The notes beneath the pieces were generated by a model, which had not been told where the DNA came from, ran no database searches, and was given only the letters and a program-made list of their open reading frames with translations. A stretch of DNA of 64,000 nt, from the NCBI RefSeq assembly GCF_023343835.1, contig NC_064438.1, forward strand, positions 14,613,077 to 14,677,076, in the 5' to 3' direction. This document shows, one piece after another, positions 1 through 13,970 of this stretch. The position numbers were made by a program, and so were the translations under genes. The stretch is from Lagopus muta. Its lineage: Eukaryota > Chordata > Aves > Galliformes > Phasianidae. How positions within the stretch are numbered: position 1 is the stretch's first letter; the number at the start of each line of letters is the position of its first letter.

Positions 1-3000
1 TCCTGATGATAGTACTAGTTGCTACAAACTATGGTCACATAAATTGGGTTTGAGAATACTGAACTTCTGTGTCAGAAGTTCTTCTAAAACTTGGCTTTAC
101 TCGTGTCCTTTCACTTGTGTCTTCTAAACCTCAGCCAGTTTAATGCTGTTGAATAAGTTGTGTGATACGTAGGTTGCCAATCAAAGCTGGTCTTCGAGAA
201 GGATATGGAAGGCAGTAGTTTAGCACAGGTAGTTCAGTGAAGCTGTATTTCTTTACAGCTAAGTTGTCACTGGATAAAGTGCATTTGCACTTGATTCAAC
301 AACACCTTTATGGCAAGTAGGTTCAAAAAGAAAATAAAAATTTCCAAGGCTAATTCCGAGAGGAATATTAGTTTCCTTAGAGGCAAACTTGTATGTATGT
401 GTATGTTACTCCTTTAGGTCTCCATATGGGGTACGTTGGGTTAGTTTATGAAAGTTGTGGTTTATTCAGAACAGTATGGATGTTTGTTGTCCTTTCTGGG
501 CTATAAAATATAATCCTTGCTATAAATGCCTAGTTGCTTATTTTGGAAGCTTTTCTTATTATTTGAATAAAAACAGCACATCTAGAAGGCTTTTTCTGAG
601 TGCTGGAACAAAAATAGCTGTGAGACTGAATCCTAGCAGCATTTCATTTTTGCTATTAGGTAGTGTAGTTTTTGTGCAGTTACCTCAGTGTATCCAACTT
701 TCACCTTTAGAAACTAAATGTTTCATTTTCTTTTAAATATAGATTAATGTTTCTTTCCCATGTCTTATTCCTTTTCCCTTGCCCCTTCATTTCCACCTAT
801 CTTTAGGGCTTGAATACTTTGCTCTGGGTAAGTTTCCAAGCTCTCTACTCACTCCCATTGTCATTGATTCAAGTCTATGCATGAATTCATATAGACAGCT
901 TTATTTACATTACAGCAGACTGTATCACAAGGTATTTCCACTCGGATGTCACAATAAAATAAAGCATCTCTTGAAATTGCTGAAGTCCTTCTAATCTGTG
1001 GGAGATTTCTTAATCTTCTGCTCAACTTCAGTATGTAAGAAAGTAATTGGTGATGGGTTGGTCAAATGTGATGCTGATTTCTTCTGTTCTGTGTCAGTGA
1101 GCTGTTTTTGCTGGCAGCACTGGTTTCTTGGAAGACGAACTTTAATCTTGCAGTTCTATTGCAAGATTTGGGGAGAATGAGGTAGTGTCATGATTGTGAA
1201 CTTTGAAGTGAAGAACTCAGCTCTGCAATGATATTCTGACAAGACAGCCTGTCACCTACCTTCTGTTACTTCTTAAATTAGCCTTTTTTTGTAAAAGGTA
1301 ACACTTACTTCATCACTTATTTTGCATCTTACACAGACCATTTTAGATTCATGTGAAGTTAAGTATCTGACATGATTCTAAAGGTGAGTTCTGTTACAAA
1401 AACCATTTTTCTTCAATTCAAGCTTAATTTAATGTGGCACGTTTGAGTTTTGAACTGTGCAAAGATATTGTGACATCCTTACCTTCAATATAAGCATTGG
1501 TGTTCAATCAAGTATGTTCAGAAAGTTCTAGATTTATGCATAATGAGATAAAAAGTTACTCCTTGATGCTCTGAATCTCAGAAACACGCTGTAAATGCAA
1601 GAGAGGTGTGCCACAGTGTATTTAGTTTCATCAGAGCAATGGAGCTGTAAAACTTCTGGAGGTTCATGTTCTTCATGTCACCTAGCTGCTTGGCAGGTTA
1701 AAAATCAACATTAAAGAAAAAGGTGGTGGCATCTGTACTTCTAGAACTGACTCTCTTTGTGAGGCAAGTGTGAATAGGACCTACTGGAATACAAAACTTG
1801 AGTCTTAAGATTAAAAAAAAAGAGTGATACTGATGTTTGTCTTTCTTTAAAAGAACTTGTGCTGAAGAAGCTCCTGAGTTAATTTTGGAAGGATCATCCC
1901 TGTACATAAGACAGAAGAGTAATGAGTTAATAAATGTAGGGTGCTTGACTGAACAGTAAAACAAGTGTGGTAATGCCTTGTGTGCAGCTGGAAAATGTTT
2001 ACACTCAAGGCTTTGTTGGTGCTTCCTTGCTGCTTTTAGCAACTGACTGCTGTTGTACTTGCTTCACTTACTGGAATGCCATTGCTTATGCCAGCATGTT
2101 TGCCATTGCCATCTCACTGAATTAGAAAACAGTGCTCCATTCTTCTGATGTGTGACACCTATTATCACCTATTAATCTGAGAGCAACACAGGAGTGTTCC
2201 ATTATACTTAGAGGATGCTTATGTGGTTTAGTTTCAGTCTTCATCTGTTAGTGAAAGGAGCTGCTTAATATGTAAAGCAGCTTTTTACTCAACAAAGAAA
2301 AAGCTGAGGTTTATTACAGCTACTCTGGTCACAACTGTTACACACATGTATGTCATACATCCATATATATGTATGTTGAAATACATAGTGTGTAAATTTA
2401 TGCTTAGATCTTAAGTTATGCTTGCTATTTTGTAAATCAGAAATAATAGATACTTTTGGTCTGGGGGGCACAACAACAAAGCCAAGAAAAATGTACTCTT
2501 GAAACTGGTGATGTTGACTTTCATGAAAAATAAACATTTATTCTGGAAATGCTTATTAAATATCACTGATACTGACTTCCTCTAGTATAGTCTGAATGTG
2601 GGGAGAACAACACTGGCAAGAAATATCTCCTCTCTAAAATCAGATATTTACATTGAAAGTGCTTAGATTGCCTGTACGGATATCTGGCCTCATAATTATC
2701 ATTTTGATGTAAGCAATAAGGAAATTGTCACCATCATTTTTTTGCAGAGGCAGGCTTACTGGTACGCTATAGGGTGCTGTGACACTTTGGAAGTGAGCCT
2801 GATGCTTCGTTTGTCTTAATGTTTTAAACTGGTCTTTTTTTACAGACAGATCTTAAATAGCTAAGCTGGTAGCTGGATAGTCTCATGGTGCTGATAACTT
2901 ATTAAAGAAAGTTAGGAAACTTCAAAGTGAAGCATAACTTGTCTTGCTCTGTTCTTTCACTTTACGCCTTCAAACTTGCATGGTTTCAAAGTTATGTATA

Positions 3001-5233
3001 TTTTGTAAATGCCTGCAGTGTTTGAGGAAGTGTGAGGAGTTGAAGTGTGTTGAAGCTTAGAAGAAGCAATGTGAAATGCTGCTGCTGGATGTGGTTATTG
3101 TGTAAGGAGTTGTATTTGCAGCATTGGTGAGGATTACTTTGTGGTTTACTTCTGGGGCACAGCCATAATCTGATTTGACAGAAGGTCGAAGAATCTTACA
3201 GTGCTGAGCAGACTCTGAGGGGGACATGATCCAAATGGCTTAAGAAGCTCCAGAGCCCAAGTTTAGGTGGTTGTGGAGGGGGCTGTAGATGTCCTTGTGA
3301 GGGAGTGTGGTACATATGGCTGGCAGAGATAGTTTGAGTGTGTGGGTAACAAAATTATGTTGAGAAGAGGCTTTTATTTAGATACCAGTGTGAACGTTTT
3401 TAAATAGGTGCAGCCTGTGCTACCTAGACTTAGAGCTCCTAGGTTCCTTTTTTGCTTCTAGTAAAGCTGAAGAAGAGGAGAATTTTAAGATTGGAGAAGA
3501 CTGATAAGCATTCAGACACTTACAATTCAGTAATGCACTCCAGCATGAAATTGAATAGGACTGAAGTCCAAGTTGAAGGAAGAAATACCAAAGAATGTTA
3601 AGTAAAACAACAGTTGCAGTGCAGTCAGATTGTATTCAATTAGAAGGTGTTGTCAACTAGAGTTTGATATAAGTTAAGGTGGGTTTTGGTGATCCAACCA
3701 TGAGTATCAATTTTAGTACATCACTTTTAAGGTTGAAAGAATTGTCCAAGTTAGAAAGCATAAACAACGTGGTTCTGTAGGAGAAGCTTGTACCTCAGGA
3801 ACTGTAGGTGTCTGAGGGACATGTGGGTAAGGATGATGTGCTCACCTTAGCTGCAGTTCTTATGTTGTCATTTGTAAAGGAGTCTTTTCTATGAAATCAT
3901 AAAAATGTCATATTTTTTTTAGTAGCTATTTTGAAGATCTGCTGAACAAATGAAAATAAGTGTGTCATCACCTCATGAAAGAGGTTTTTAGTGGAGTCCA
4001 TCATATAAGAAAATAAGTGAAGATAGTTTGTCACTTCAAAAGCTCTTTGCAGTTTTCTAAGTCTGCACAAGTTGTGGAACTATCTGATATCACTGAGTGG
4101 GACACAATGTGACATTCCTAGGTAACTGTTAAACCAGGTGTTACATGTAAAGATAAAATACATATTTGGTGGTGCTTTGATCGTTACTACGTGTACGGAT
4201 GTATGATGGACTGCTCTTTGAAAACATCAGGTGAATAGTGTACTGAAAAGTGGATAAAACATCTGAAAGGGAATGAATGGCTTTACTGAGCTGCTGTGTG
4301 AAGCACTGGCACAGTTGCATCGTGATGCAGGCAGTTCTCCATGCCCTGTGTTAGAAACAGTACAGCAGAAATGAAAAAAGTAATGTATAAACATGGGAGA
4401 CTAAGATAGTCGGGGAATGGCTTGTAGTGAAACAGGCTATTTTCAGAAGAGGTAACAGCCTCTGGATGTTCTATATGTGGTTTTAGTTCTTCAAAAACAA
4501 ATGGTAGTTTTTCAGCAGCAGATGTAGGCCAAGTTAATAATAAAAGTCAAATGATGTGAAGGAGCTTTTGTCTACTAATTCTGTTTAAGAGTAATTTAAG
4601 AACTCGCGTTCTGAAACTTTCTAATCTGACAGTGCTTTAATTATGCACAGCAATGCAAAAGGTTCATTAAAAATATCAAATGATTTTGTACTGAAGCAGA
4701 GGTACTTGGAGAAGTAATGTGCACCCTTGTGGGCTTAATGGGAATTGTACTTTGCTACTCTGGGGCGCTGCAGGAGGATCTGGAAGGCACTTGAACCAAG
4801 CACGACCATTTGTTTGAGATTCATTTATGTATGTAGTTGAGTCCTTTCATGGACATGATTTCCTTTTAATGTGATGAAGATCACACTTTTTGAAGGTCTA
4901 CTTCTTGGTTGCGTATATTTTTTGGTTTAAAAAGCAGTTTATCACAATATAAATACAATAGGGCCTAAAATACACTTAGTATCTGATGACTTACATGAAA
5001 GCCAGGTTGATATGGGCTGTATCTTAATTCTGAGCTGTACCTATGGCCATACGGCTTACTGCTTCTGAAACCTAACTTGGGCAGAGAACCAGGTCTAGGA
5101 AAGTGCTTTTGTTTGCAGCAATCTTTGCTATCTCTGAAGTAGGTGGGTTAGTGGTAAGGGATGGAATGCTTCCTTCTTCATGCTCGTTCGTTAACTTTTC
5201 TCTCATGTGTTGTTTTTTTTTTCCTGCATGCAG
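1..5233 (+). other. TOLLIP: Last intron of TOLLIP (5' part outside window)
   Basis: No exon is supported in this stretch. The only coding sequence it leads to is the TOLLIP CUE exon, whose acceptor is the pyrimidine-rich tract and CAG ending at 5233. Small open frames here (such as 455-736) are AT-rich, have no recognisable domain and look like chance. I looked for the penultimate TOLLIP exon, which would carry the end of the C2 domain, and did not find it, so the last intron is at least 5.2 kb long. The sequence is ordinary AT-rich, unique-looking intron. Confidence 0.75.
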
Positions 5234-5448
5234 GAATGCCTGCAGTCTGTAATCCTGACATGGTCCCTGTGGCAATACCACCTCCTGCAGTCAATCCTCA
5301 GCACCTGTGTAATGAAGAGGACCTGAAATCTATCCAGGACATGTTTCCCAACATGGACAGAGAAGTAATCCGCTCAGTGCTAGAAGCTCAGAGAGGGAAC
5401 AAGAATGCAGCTATCAACTCCTTGCTTCAGATGACTGAAGAATCATAG
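5234..5448 (+). CDS. TOLLIP: TOLLIP last coding exon (CUE domain), partial gene
   Basis: This is the final coding exon of Toll-interacting protein, an adaptor that binds ubiquitin and phosphoinositides, sorts cargo on endosomes and dampens Toll/IL-1 receptor signalling through IRAK. The exon follows a T-rich tract and CAG at 5231-5233, and its first two bases complete a split Gly codon. It then reads [18 protein letters not shown], matching the end of the mammalian linker. A CUE ubiquitin-binding domain of about 45 residues follows, with the hallmark MFPNMD (the MFP motif) and a di-leucine-type SLLQM near the end. The frame stops at TAG 5446-5448, at the same place relative to the CUE domain as in mammals. 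Only the C-terminal 71 residues are in the window; the MIT-interacting N-terminus and C2 domain lie upstream. The identification is very secure. Confidence 0.96.
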
Positions 5449-7450
5449 AATCACTTCCTGCGTTGTCCCTTTCCTCAATGCCACTTATTTTTACTTGCCA
5501 AGCCAGGGATTTAGCTAGAGGAAGAATTTCCTGCAGTTTGCTGTTAGTGCATCCTGTATTCAAGAATATATCCCCTTTTCTCCTTGAGCATTTGGATCTT
5601 TTCACTTTCTTATGCTAAACTGAGTATGTGCAGGTAGAGAATGTCCTACAATACAGCGCTGAAACACCTTTGATATCATCTGTGCCCTGTTTGGCTGTAT
5701 TCTGAGGGAATAATGCTGCTTTTTTCCTTTTCTCTCCCTCTGTTCAAAAACTTGTTCTTACAGAATAACTCTATGCAGTACAGGATTTACTACTGTTTGG
5801 TAGAGTGGAAAAATTGCTTTTCCAGTGGAGGGTTTGCATTTTGAACAATTTATTTGCTGAAGTGTTTAGGTTTAACCAAGCAACCTGTTTATAGCAGAAA
5901 TTAAAAGAAAGTCCTGCTCCTTGTCCTGCAGTGGTCAGTTATTGCTGTGAGATATTCAACTGCTTGTGATTGATGGAAGACTTCTGGTTTAGTAAGTTAT
6001 ATTTCTAAGGTTGTGCTTGCTGGTATAATGAGCATCTTCCCTTCAATCTAGTTATTGAGCACCAAAGCAGTATATTATCTCATGTCCACTTGGGGCTTTT
6101 ATCACACCATAGAACATGGTTATATATCTGTAAAATCTTAACAAATGACTTTTTAACTTGTGCAGTCTACTGCTGTAGCAGAGAACAGAGCCCTAATGTA
6201 CTCCCACTGCAAATTGCACTCATTACTGCTTGTACATTCCCATGACTATTTCAAAGGACAAACACAGAAGCACAGGAGGAAAGATTTTGTGCCTAGAGAA
6301 TAAATGAAGCTGTAAAAATTTAAGGTATTGCTGTTGATCTAAAAAAAAAAGTAGAAATGTATGATCTGTTTAAGGCTTCTTTCTTTGCATCTATATTTCA
6401 GCAAAACTACCATTGTATATGAGTAGACAAACTATTGTATTTCTTTGTGCAATTTGAAAGTAGAAGCATGGAAAACAGTCTCAGAATCTTTGAATGTCAC
6501 TGAGCTGCCCAATGACTTGTTGATTGTGGTTGCTGTGGTCACAGTGGTTGAGGTTGGAGGGCATCTCTGAAGGTCAACTGGTCCAACCCAATTTATTTGA
6601 TACAGGTGGAATTAATTCTTTGTGGGAGAAAATGTAACATATCTGACTTAGTCTGATTCTCAGAGGAGGTTAGAGGTTGCTTGTATTTATTATTAGTGGG
6701 TTTTTTTTCCAGAACAGTTCATCTTGGAGCTGCAGAATCTTACAGTAGGCACTGGTTATCCTGGTGGATAATTTCCTGCAGTGTCTGTGTAGATGACAAA
6801 GTAATGCACTTTAAGTAGTATGTACCAGGTAATTATTTCAGTGATGTGCAATGTTGCTGTTCTGTCTCTTTTTAATGTTTGATTTCAGATACTTTCTACA
6901 ATAGCCATAAACTGTTACATTTTCAAGAGTTGGAATGAATGTACACTTGGAATCCAGGCTCTTATCTGATTCATGAGAACTTTGCATTTAAAGCAGAGTC
7001 TGGAATAGGGAAAAGTGACCCTTATTCTCTTTTTCCTCAAACTCTGCTGCATGTCACACACTTAAAATATTCTTTCATATCTGCTGAAAAGCTGATTTTT
7101 TATTTTTTTTTTCCCCTACCTACACATAAGAAATCTTTGGGTAGCGCTGGTGGTAAAGTACGAATATTTATTTTTTTATAATGAAAAATGATGCTGAAAC
7201 TTTTAAAATACAGTGTTTAAATCTATTCTGGTTCCTGATCTTTTAAAGCTGTTTTTTTTTTTTTTTCCATAATAAAGAATTTTACATTTTGTTACAAATC
7301 TCCCTACGGTTGTAAATTTTCCCTTGAAAGCATAAATATGCCTACACATCCTCCATGGTCTTAATGAAATCCAAGAGTACCTTTTTTGTGCTTTAGTAGT
7401 GGAGTCCCTGCATTTTGTTTTTCTAAAATAAAACAGGTGTTCATCAAGAA
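5449..7450 (+). other. TOLLIP: TOLLIP 3' UTR and probable polyadenylation region
   Basis: Downstream of the TAG there is no coding sequence. AATAAA hexamers on the + strand occur at 6299-6304, 7271-7276 and 7427-7432. Any of them could be the TOLLIP poly(A) signal; mammalian TOLLIP also has a 3' UTR of a few kilobases. A short CR1 fragment lies inside at about 6539-6590. The exact 3' end cannot be fixed from sequence alone. Confidence 0.5.
6539..6590 (-). mobile_element. CR1 LINE 3'-end fragment
   Basis: The + strand reads as the reverse complement of an avian CR1 3' tail: a 'cacagtggttgaggttgg' start, then an 'aggtcaactggtccaaccca' end. About 50 bp survive, somewhat diverged. It lies within the presumed TOLLIP 3' UTR. 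Confidence 0.7.
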
Positions 7451-10400
7451 ACTCCTCTTGTACCTTCCCTCCAGTTACTGTAAGTGTTGTGATTGAATAG
7501 GTGTGGAGGCATTTGGCCTTTGTCTTCATAGCACAGAGACTTGGCGTTGCCCATGAGGGTAAATATTCATTAAGTTTCAACTCTCAGCTGTGTCCAGGAA
7601 GACCTCCCCTGTGCTGGCTCTTCCTCAAAGTGAATTGATAGAGATGTAATAATTCAGGGAAAATGTATCGATTGGATTTTCTTATATTAAAATGCTGGGA
7701 TCCACAATAACAGCTTTTTATAAAAGCAGCAGTCACAGTTCAGTTAATGGCTGGTAAATTGTGCTGCATCCTGTGACAGCTCCTTTTCAAGGACAGAACA
7801 AACAACTTCTCAACTCTAACCTTCAGAAGGAATCAGAATGCTAGGTTAGCTAGGCTTATTCATAAACTAGGTTCCAGGCCTCTGAGCAAGCTGTAGCTCC
7901 TGTTAAATATCTGTTGTTGTTATGTCTTTGTTTTATGCAAATGTTATGCAAAATAGGGTAGGTAGGAGCTGAAGACAGGAGATTCAGGAGCATCGTGGCC
8001 AGTAGATGGGATTCAAGATGTTAAACTGTATTTAAATACTGTTCCTGGGATTTTTATCTTGATTTACTTATGCATTATACCTGAAAATTTTATTTCAAGG
8101 TCGTCTTTTAAAAACAAACACTGACTGTGATCCTGCTCAGCTTTTCAGCATAAATACCCTCAGTCAATCTGCTCATTTAGGTTTGAATTGGAAAGAGGTG
8201 GAAAAAAGGTGAGGAGTAGGTTGGCTTTCCTACAGTCTGAAATGAAAGCGTTGGAACCAAAAGTCTGATTCTTGGTATAAATTGTCACTGTTGTCGTAGC
8301 CTTTGATGAAATGCTGGTGGGATGATACTGTTTGACACTGTGCTGCTCAGCAGCTTCAAGCAGCTCAGAGCCAAAGCCAGATGTAAAAGCCTGGCGCCTG
8401 CTAGAAGTGAATGCTTTTAGTACTAATTTGAGTCCTGCCAAGAGCCTGAACTTGCTAAGAATAGGAACATTTTTTGTCTAGCTAGATCCTTGCTGCTTTC
8501 TTCTCTACTGCTGTTTGCATCTGTTGATGGTACCGAATGTTTTTTCCCTTACAAATGTTACTGCTTGTTGGGTTGATCTGTAATACAATACAGAGAATGT
8601 TCTTTGCTGTAATAATTCTGAAGACATTGTTTCTCTCTGTATTGAGGTCCAGTGTCCAAATGTTTCTTGCACTCTAGAATACATAAACTTTTTTGTTCTA
8701 ATTTAATAAATGTATCATCTAAATGAAAGTGTATTACGTCTCTGGAGAGCACCTCTGTTTGCTTATCTATAGACCGATACAGAATTCGTGTATCGGTTAC
8801 GTTTGCTAAATGTAAATGTGATCTTCCAGTGGGACTGAATGCTCAGAAGTGTTTGAAGCATCTACGTCTAATTGTTTGCCTTTCTTTAACACTTCCAGGT
8901 CTGGAGGACAGGCTGAGGGGTAGTGGTGCCCTGAGAAAAGGTCAGAAATAAAACTGATGTAATGTTTCAGCTACAAGACAAAACTGGCTTTACCTACTCG
9001 TTTTTAATTTATTGAGGAATATTAAGGATTTGATTTATCTTCTTAAAATTCTGTCCTTATCTAGAAGGCTGAGGTCCTTTTTCATGTTCAGCAGCATTGC
9101 TGTGCTCAGTGAGAATTAACGAGCTGCTCATGGTGCTTTCCTGCAGCTCTTGAGTGGCAGTGTCTATCCTGATGCATGTTCTAAAGCTTACCACTTGCTT
9201 TCACTTTGCTCCAGCATACTGTGAGTGTAGCAGAAATGGGAGTCACAGCTTGAAGCAGTGATTGAGCACCTGGTGGGAAGGCGGGGCCAATTTGGGGGAG
9301 CTCAGCTGTATGCAATGTACCTGAGTGACCAGAAGGGTGGAGCCAGGATCTGCCCCTTCCCAAACCTCATTTGAGGGTTGGCAGTGGAGGCAAGGGGATC
9401 TTCTGGGGTTCCCTGTGTACCTGAAGCCTTCTGAAGGTAAGCAGTGCCCCACTTGGTGCAGCCTGGACTTTGCTACTCTGCTATTATTGCTGTGCTTTCC
9501 ATCATGTTACAGAGGGCAAGTGAGAATTAATTTACATAAACAAATGTTGGCTTTCTTATGACGGCTGAAGTATCTGCTTAGCGTTTCATTGCTTATTAGT
9601 GTTTGCATTTCAGTGCTGATTACCCAGCGATGGTCTTTGGGAATGTAATGAGAAGTTGGAGTATTTTGAATGATGACGACATTGAAGTACATCAGTGGAA
9701 ACAGAGCCTATAGGAAGAAACACAAAATTTTCTCTAAGTAGGAGAAATGAGAAGTCACAGTTGCAATATTCTGTGTTGCACTTTTAAGTTGAGTGGGTTT
9801 CGACTTTCTTAGGTCTTTTGTAAGCTTGCTCAGAAACTCAGGTTGGTCTGTTTTCATACTACAGTTTGTATACGTTAGAAGCATCTTGCCAATTCATGGA
9901 ATTCTTTTGTAAGGAAAAACTGTATTTAGTTGTGTATTATAACATTTGAAGTAAAAGCTGCATATAAATTAGGAAAGTGAAGTAGCGGAAGCAAGCAGAT
10001 GGATGTCAATCTTTGCTACATCCATGTGGGGAGAACTATGGAAACACTGCTCTGTGGGCTATTTGAAGAGTTCATTTAGAACAGATCTTCAAAAAGACTC
10101 AGTACTGATCTGGAGTATGAAGCAGAGCGTGAGCAACATCTGTACTTTTAGTCCATTTGACATTGTAAGTGAATGAGGAATGTTTTAAATGTTTTTCCAG
10201 TTCAAAGTTCAGTGTCCTCTTTGCTCACAATGCCGTTACCTTCCACATCTGCACTATCCATCTCTTTCTAGATTGGCTTCAGTTATTTGGCGCCGTTGTG
10301 TTTCCATCCCCTTAAAATACATAATTTATTAGTAATCAGCTTAATGTTGTGGTATTTCTTCAGACTCACCTCAGAAAAAGGAATTATTTTGTAAAATAGT

Positions 10401-13400
10401 TTTTATTGCATTTTCAATGAGGTGTGAATTAGCACATTAACAAGCTTGCCTGTTACCACTGATTTTATTCACTTATAAGTAAACTGGCAACAACTTGAGC
10501 TTAGTTTCAAGGCTGTGGTTACCAAGAGTCCTGAAGATACTTGATAGAGCATCACGCAGATCATCTTGGAAATCAGTGTTTGGGCAATTAAAAGCTCAGG
10601 TAGCTGGGAATGGTATCAGTTCTGATATCAGCAGGGATGTTTTCAATGAGTTGGGTGGCTTAAGTCCTCATATGGTTAAGTATTGTAGCATGAGAGGCTG
10701 TGGGCTGTTGTGTTTTCAGGTGCCTTTTGTTTGTCAGCTGAATTTATTGATTGGTAGTTAACAGCCCATAAGCTTTAAGAAGCAGCTGAATGCTTCCCGG
10801 CAGCTTCAGGGCTTACATCCATGTGATACTGAATCTTGGGCCAGGGCTCTGCCTTCACAGTGAGTGTTTTGGAAGGATAAAACATGATTTGTGTCTTATT
10901 TAAACACCGTGGAAGTGGTAAAATGCCTTGGAAAGGGCTCAGGCCATAGAACTACTCTGCAGGATCCTGTATTGAAGGTGATCCATTACCACGATCTTCA
11001 GTGGAGGAAATCAAAGTGAAAGCAGCTGGGAGAGCTTAATTACATCAATGTGGTGCTGTTGTCAGCTATTGGCAAATAATGTGACCATAAAGACTGTTGT
11101 GGCTGTGTGTAAGTGGCCTCAAATCTGCTGTGCTTCGCTACATGCTAGAATGCAGTACTTGCAGTTTTTAATAGTTGTTTGTATGTTCTAAATTAAGATG
11201 TTTCTATGCTGTGAAGTTGGGAGGGGGTTGAGAAGAGGCAAGGAAGCTTATGGAAAAAATAAATCTCAATCTCTAATTTCTCTGTATGGGAAAAGGTAGG
11301 AGTTTATTTATTATTTATTATTCCTTTCTGCAGGAAAGGAATAAATGAAAATTGATTCAAGGTTCATAATATTTTTTTTAAGACCTGAAACTATGACTTT
11401 TTTTTTTTTCTTACAAAAATAAAGGATGAAATTGTGTAATTTGTTCTGTAAAGTTTTGCGTAGTTTGAGGCCAACCCTACGTGCTTTTAAATCCCAAGAT
11501 CACAAAACTGTCACAGCTCCGTATGATGCTCATAGCCCTGGCAAGCACTTTGCACATACCTCCTATTTCACAAAACTACAGTGAGTCTATTTCTGTAAGC
11601 TACTGGGGCAATATTTGGAGACTAGTGAGCCAAATGAATGGCTTATCCTCCTGCTGGCAACGTAACCTTGAGGCTTGAGAAAAGAAAGTGTGAGAACAAG
11701 AAATATGACAGTGAATGTATCAGTAGCAATGTTCTGGTATAACTTGAGCTCCCTCTTTGGGCACATGTGTTCTGTGTAGAGGTAAAATTAACAATGCAGG
11801 AGCTCCATGTGTCACTGGGAGACAAGTAATGGACTTGAAGGCATACAGCAAACTCATTACGTGCAGTGGTATTGTACTATGAGCATGGATGTGCTACCAA
11901 TCATCAACAAGCAAGGCAGGTGGATGGAACTCGTAAGTTAAAAAGCAATGAAATATTTCCTTAAATCACTGCTTTGAGAGTCTGCTTCAAAAGAAGAGGA
12001 AAAGGAAAAAATGGCAGAGAAATGTGGTCAGGGAAGGGATGCTTGGTGTATGTCTTTGTTTTTCAAGGGAAATCAATTCTTGTGCCTTTTTTTCTCTGAA
12101 GCCCTGAGCAGAAGCAAATCCAGGGGACTTGCACTTACAAGTAAGTAGAGTTCAGGAGACACATGGAGACTTCATGGAACAAATGCTGTACTGCTACTGC
12201 AAGTCCAGGGAACGTCTAAATAAAACCAAAGTAACTAATCGCGTACTAATCATGTATGCTTGCTCTGGGCTTTCCAAAACGCAAACTGTCAACAAAAGAC
12301 TGGGAATAGCCTAAGAGACTAGAAATAGTTTCAAAAGATTGGGTGAAAGTAGTTGCACTGTAAACTGAGAAGCAACGGCTCCAGTTTATTTTGGTGAATG
12401 AAGAACAGTGAGTCCCTATTGCTCTATTCTTCCTGTAATCCCAAGCAAAATTTGAAAAAATTGCATGATCTACCAATATCAGATAAGGAGGAATCTCCCT
12501 CTGGTGGTGATGCTTTGTAAAGCTACCTGTCCACAGCAGAACTAAGGAGGTAGTTACTGTGTGTCAGTCTTCTTTAGAGAAGAAAACGACCGGTAGAGGG
12601 CAGCTTAAGGCTTAAACTGGAATATACTGGAATATATAATGTGTTAATATGGCACTAAAGTTAGTTCAGGAGATCCAGCCCAGAAAAAGTTGAGGACAGT
12701 TTGTAGTTGGTTAGACAGTTAGTAAGGGCAGCTTGTAGTCAGTGAGCATAGCACTAAATGCTCTAGAGTCCAGGGATTAGGGAGCTGGGGAGGAAGGAGG
12801 AAGTGCACACATCTCACTGGCTTCAGTACAAACTCAAAGGCAACATTGAAAGCATTTCAGATTTTGTTTGTGTTGCTGGTTTTCTTTTTTTTTCTTCAGC
12901 CTGGACTGGGACCTATCAGCTCTGCAGGCACCAGTTTACTCAGCTCAGGTTAATATTGCTATCTCAGTATTGTGATGCCAGGCCTCAAACAGCTGGTGAA
13001 TGTGAGTGCCTCTTACACAGTGAGCCCTCATGCAGCTGAGAGCGCTGATTGCTTGCCCAAGTACAGTGCTAGATCAAAACCCTCCCTGTTCTGGGTGCTA
13101 AATGCTGTGGAAGCCAGAAATGTGGAAGTTGCACTGAAGTTGGCTGAGTGCTTCACACACTGGGCGCTCATCAGGACTGACAGGCTGTGTAATTGTAGCA
13201 ATACCTGGTGTTCAGGTCAGAGTGGTGAATTTATGGAACTGATGGTGCACAGCCTGTCTGGATTCAGCCTTTGTTCTTGACAAGGATGTGAATCAATGGA
13301 TCAGAGATGGTGCAGGAAGTGCTGTGTGCACCACTGTCCTAGCTAGCAATCCTACCTGCAGACCTACAGCAGGCCTGGCAAAGTGTAGCTGTGATGCGGA

Positions 13401-13500
13401 ATTCAACAGCAAAACATTTTTTAAGGAAAAAAAAAAACCCACCTCTGTCACTGAACTTCCCATTATTTAGACAGTGAAAACAGTATCAGTCACTGAAACT
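7451..13500. other. Intergenic region between convergent TOLLIP and MUC5B
   Basis: No gene is supported here. There are scattered short open frames on both strands without recognisable domains or splice context, several A/T homopolymers, and further + strand AATAAA hexamers (for example near 8945) that could serve a longer TOLLIP transcript. The 12,690-13,470 part is less AT-rich than its surroundings and holds three neighbouring + strand open frames (12803-13039, 12972-13280, 13288-13470) that I cannot assign to any family. Confidence 0.6.
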
Positions 13501-13516
13501 GAAAAATGCTGAAAGT

Positions 13517-13522
13517 TTTATT
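13517..13522 (-). terminator. MUC5B: Probable MUC5B poly(A) signal
   Basis: The first AATAAA on the - strand after the stop codon is at 13522-13517, about 450 bp into the 3' UTR, followed by a T-rich stretch. It is the best candidate for the 3' end of the transcript. The hexamers at 13617 and 13814 are on the other strand. Confidence 0.55.
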
Positions 13523-13970
13523 GATCACATAAGAGACAAGATGAACAGGGAAATAGTCTCTTCCCTGTCACTGAGTGATGTCTTTTAAGAGCATTATATC
13601 CATACAAATGCTATGCAATAAAACTTTCTCTAGTCATAAGAGTTGAGTGCAATGTAGCTACAATGTTTCCTAGTTTTGTTTTTGGAGCCATTACAACTTC
13701 TCCCAAAACGTTGGTTTTGTGATTGTACTGGTACATATTGACATATTTGCATAATGTACAGGAAGTTATTTTGCATGGTTACTTCTTTTTTACCTTGAAA
13801 ACTGTATCACTTAAATAAAATATTACACTTAAGGGTTCTTCGGCTTTTATAAGCAAGAAAAAAGAAAAGGCGATAACAAACAAATATCAGTTAAAGAAGG
13901 AGCACAAGTTATCTCGAGGAAGATACGGTTCCAGCTTTCCTAGGGCCTATTTTTGTTCTTTTTGCAATGA

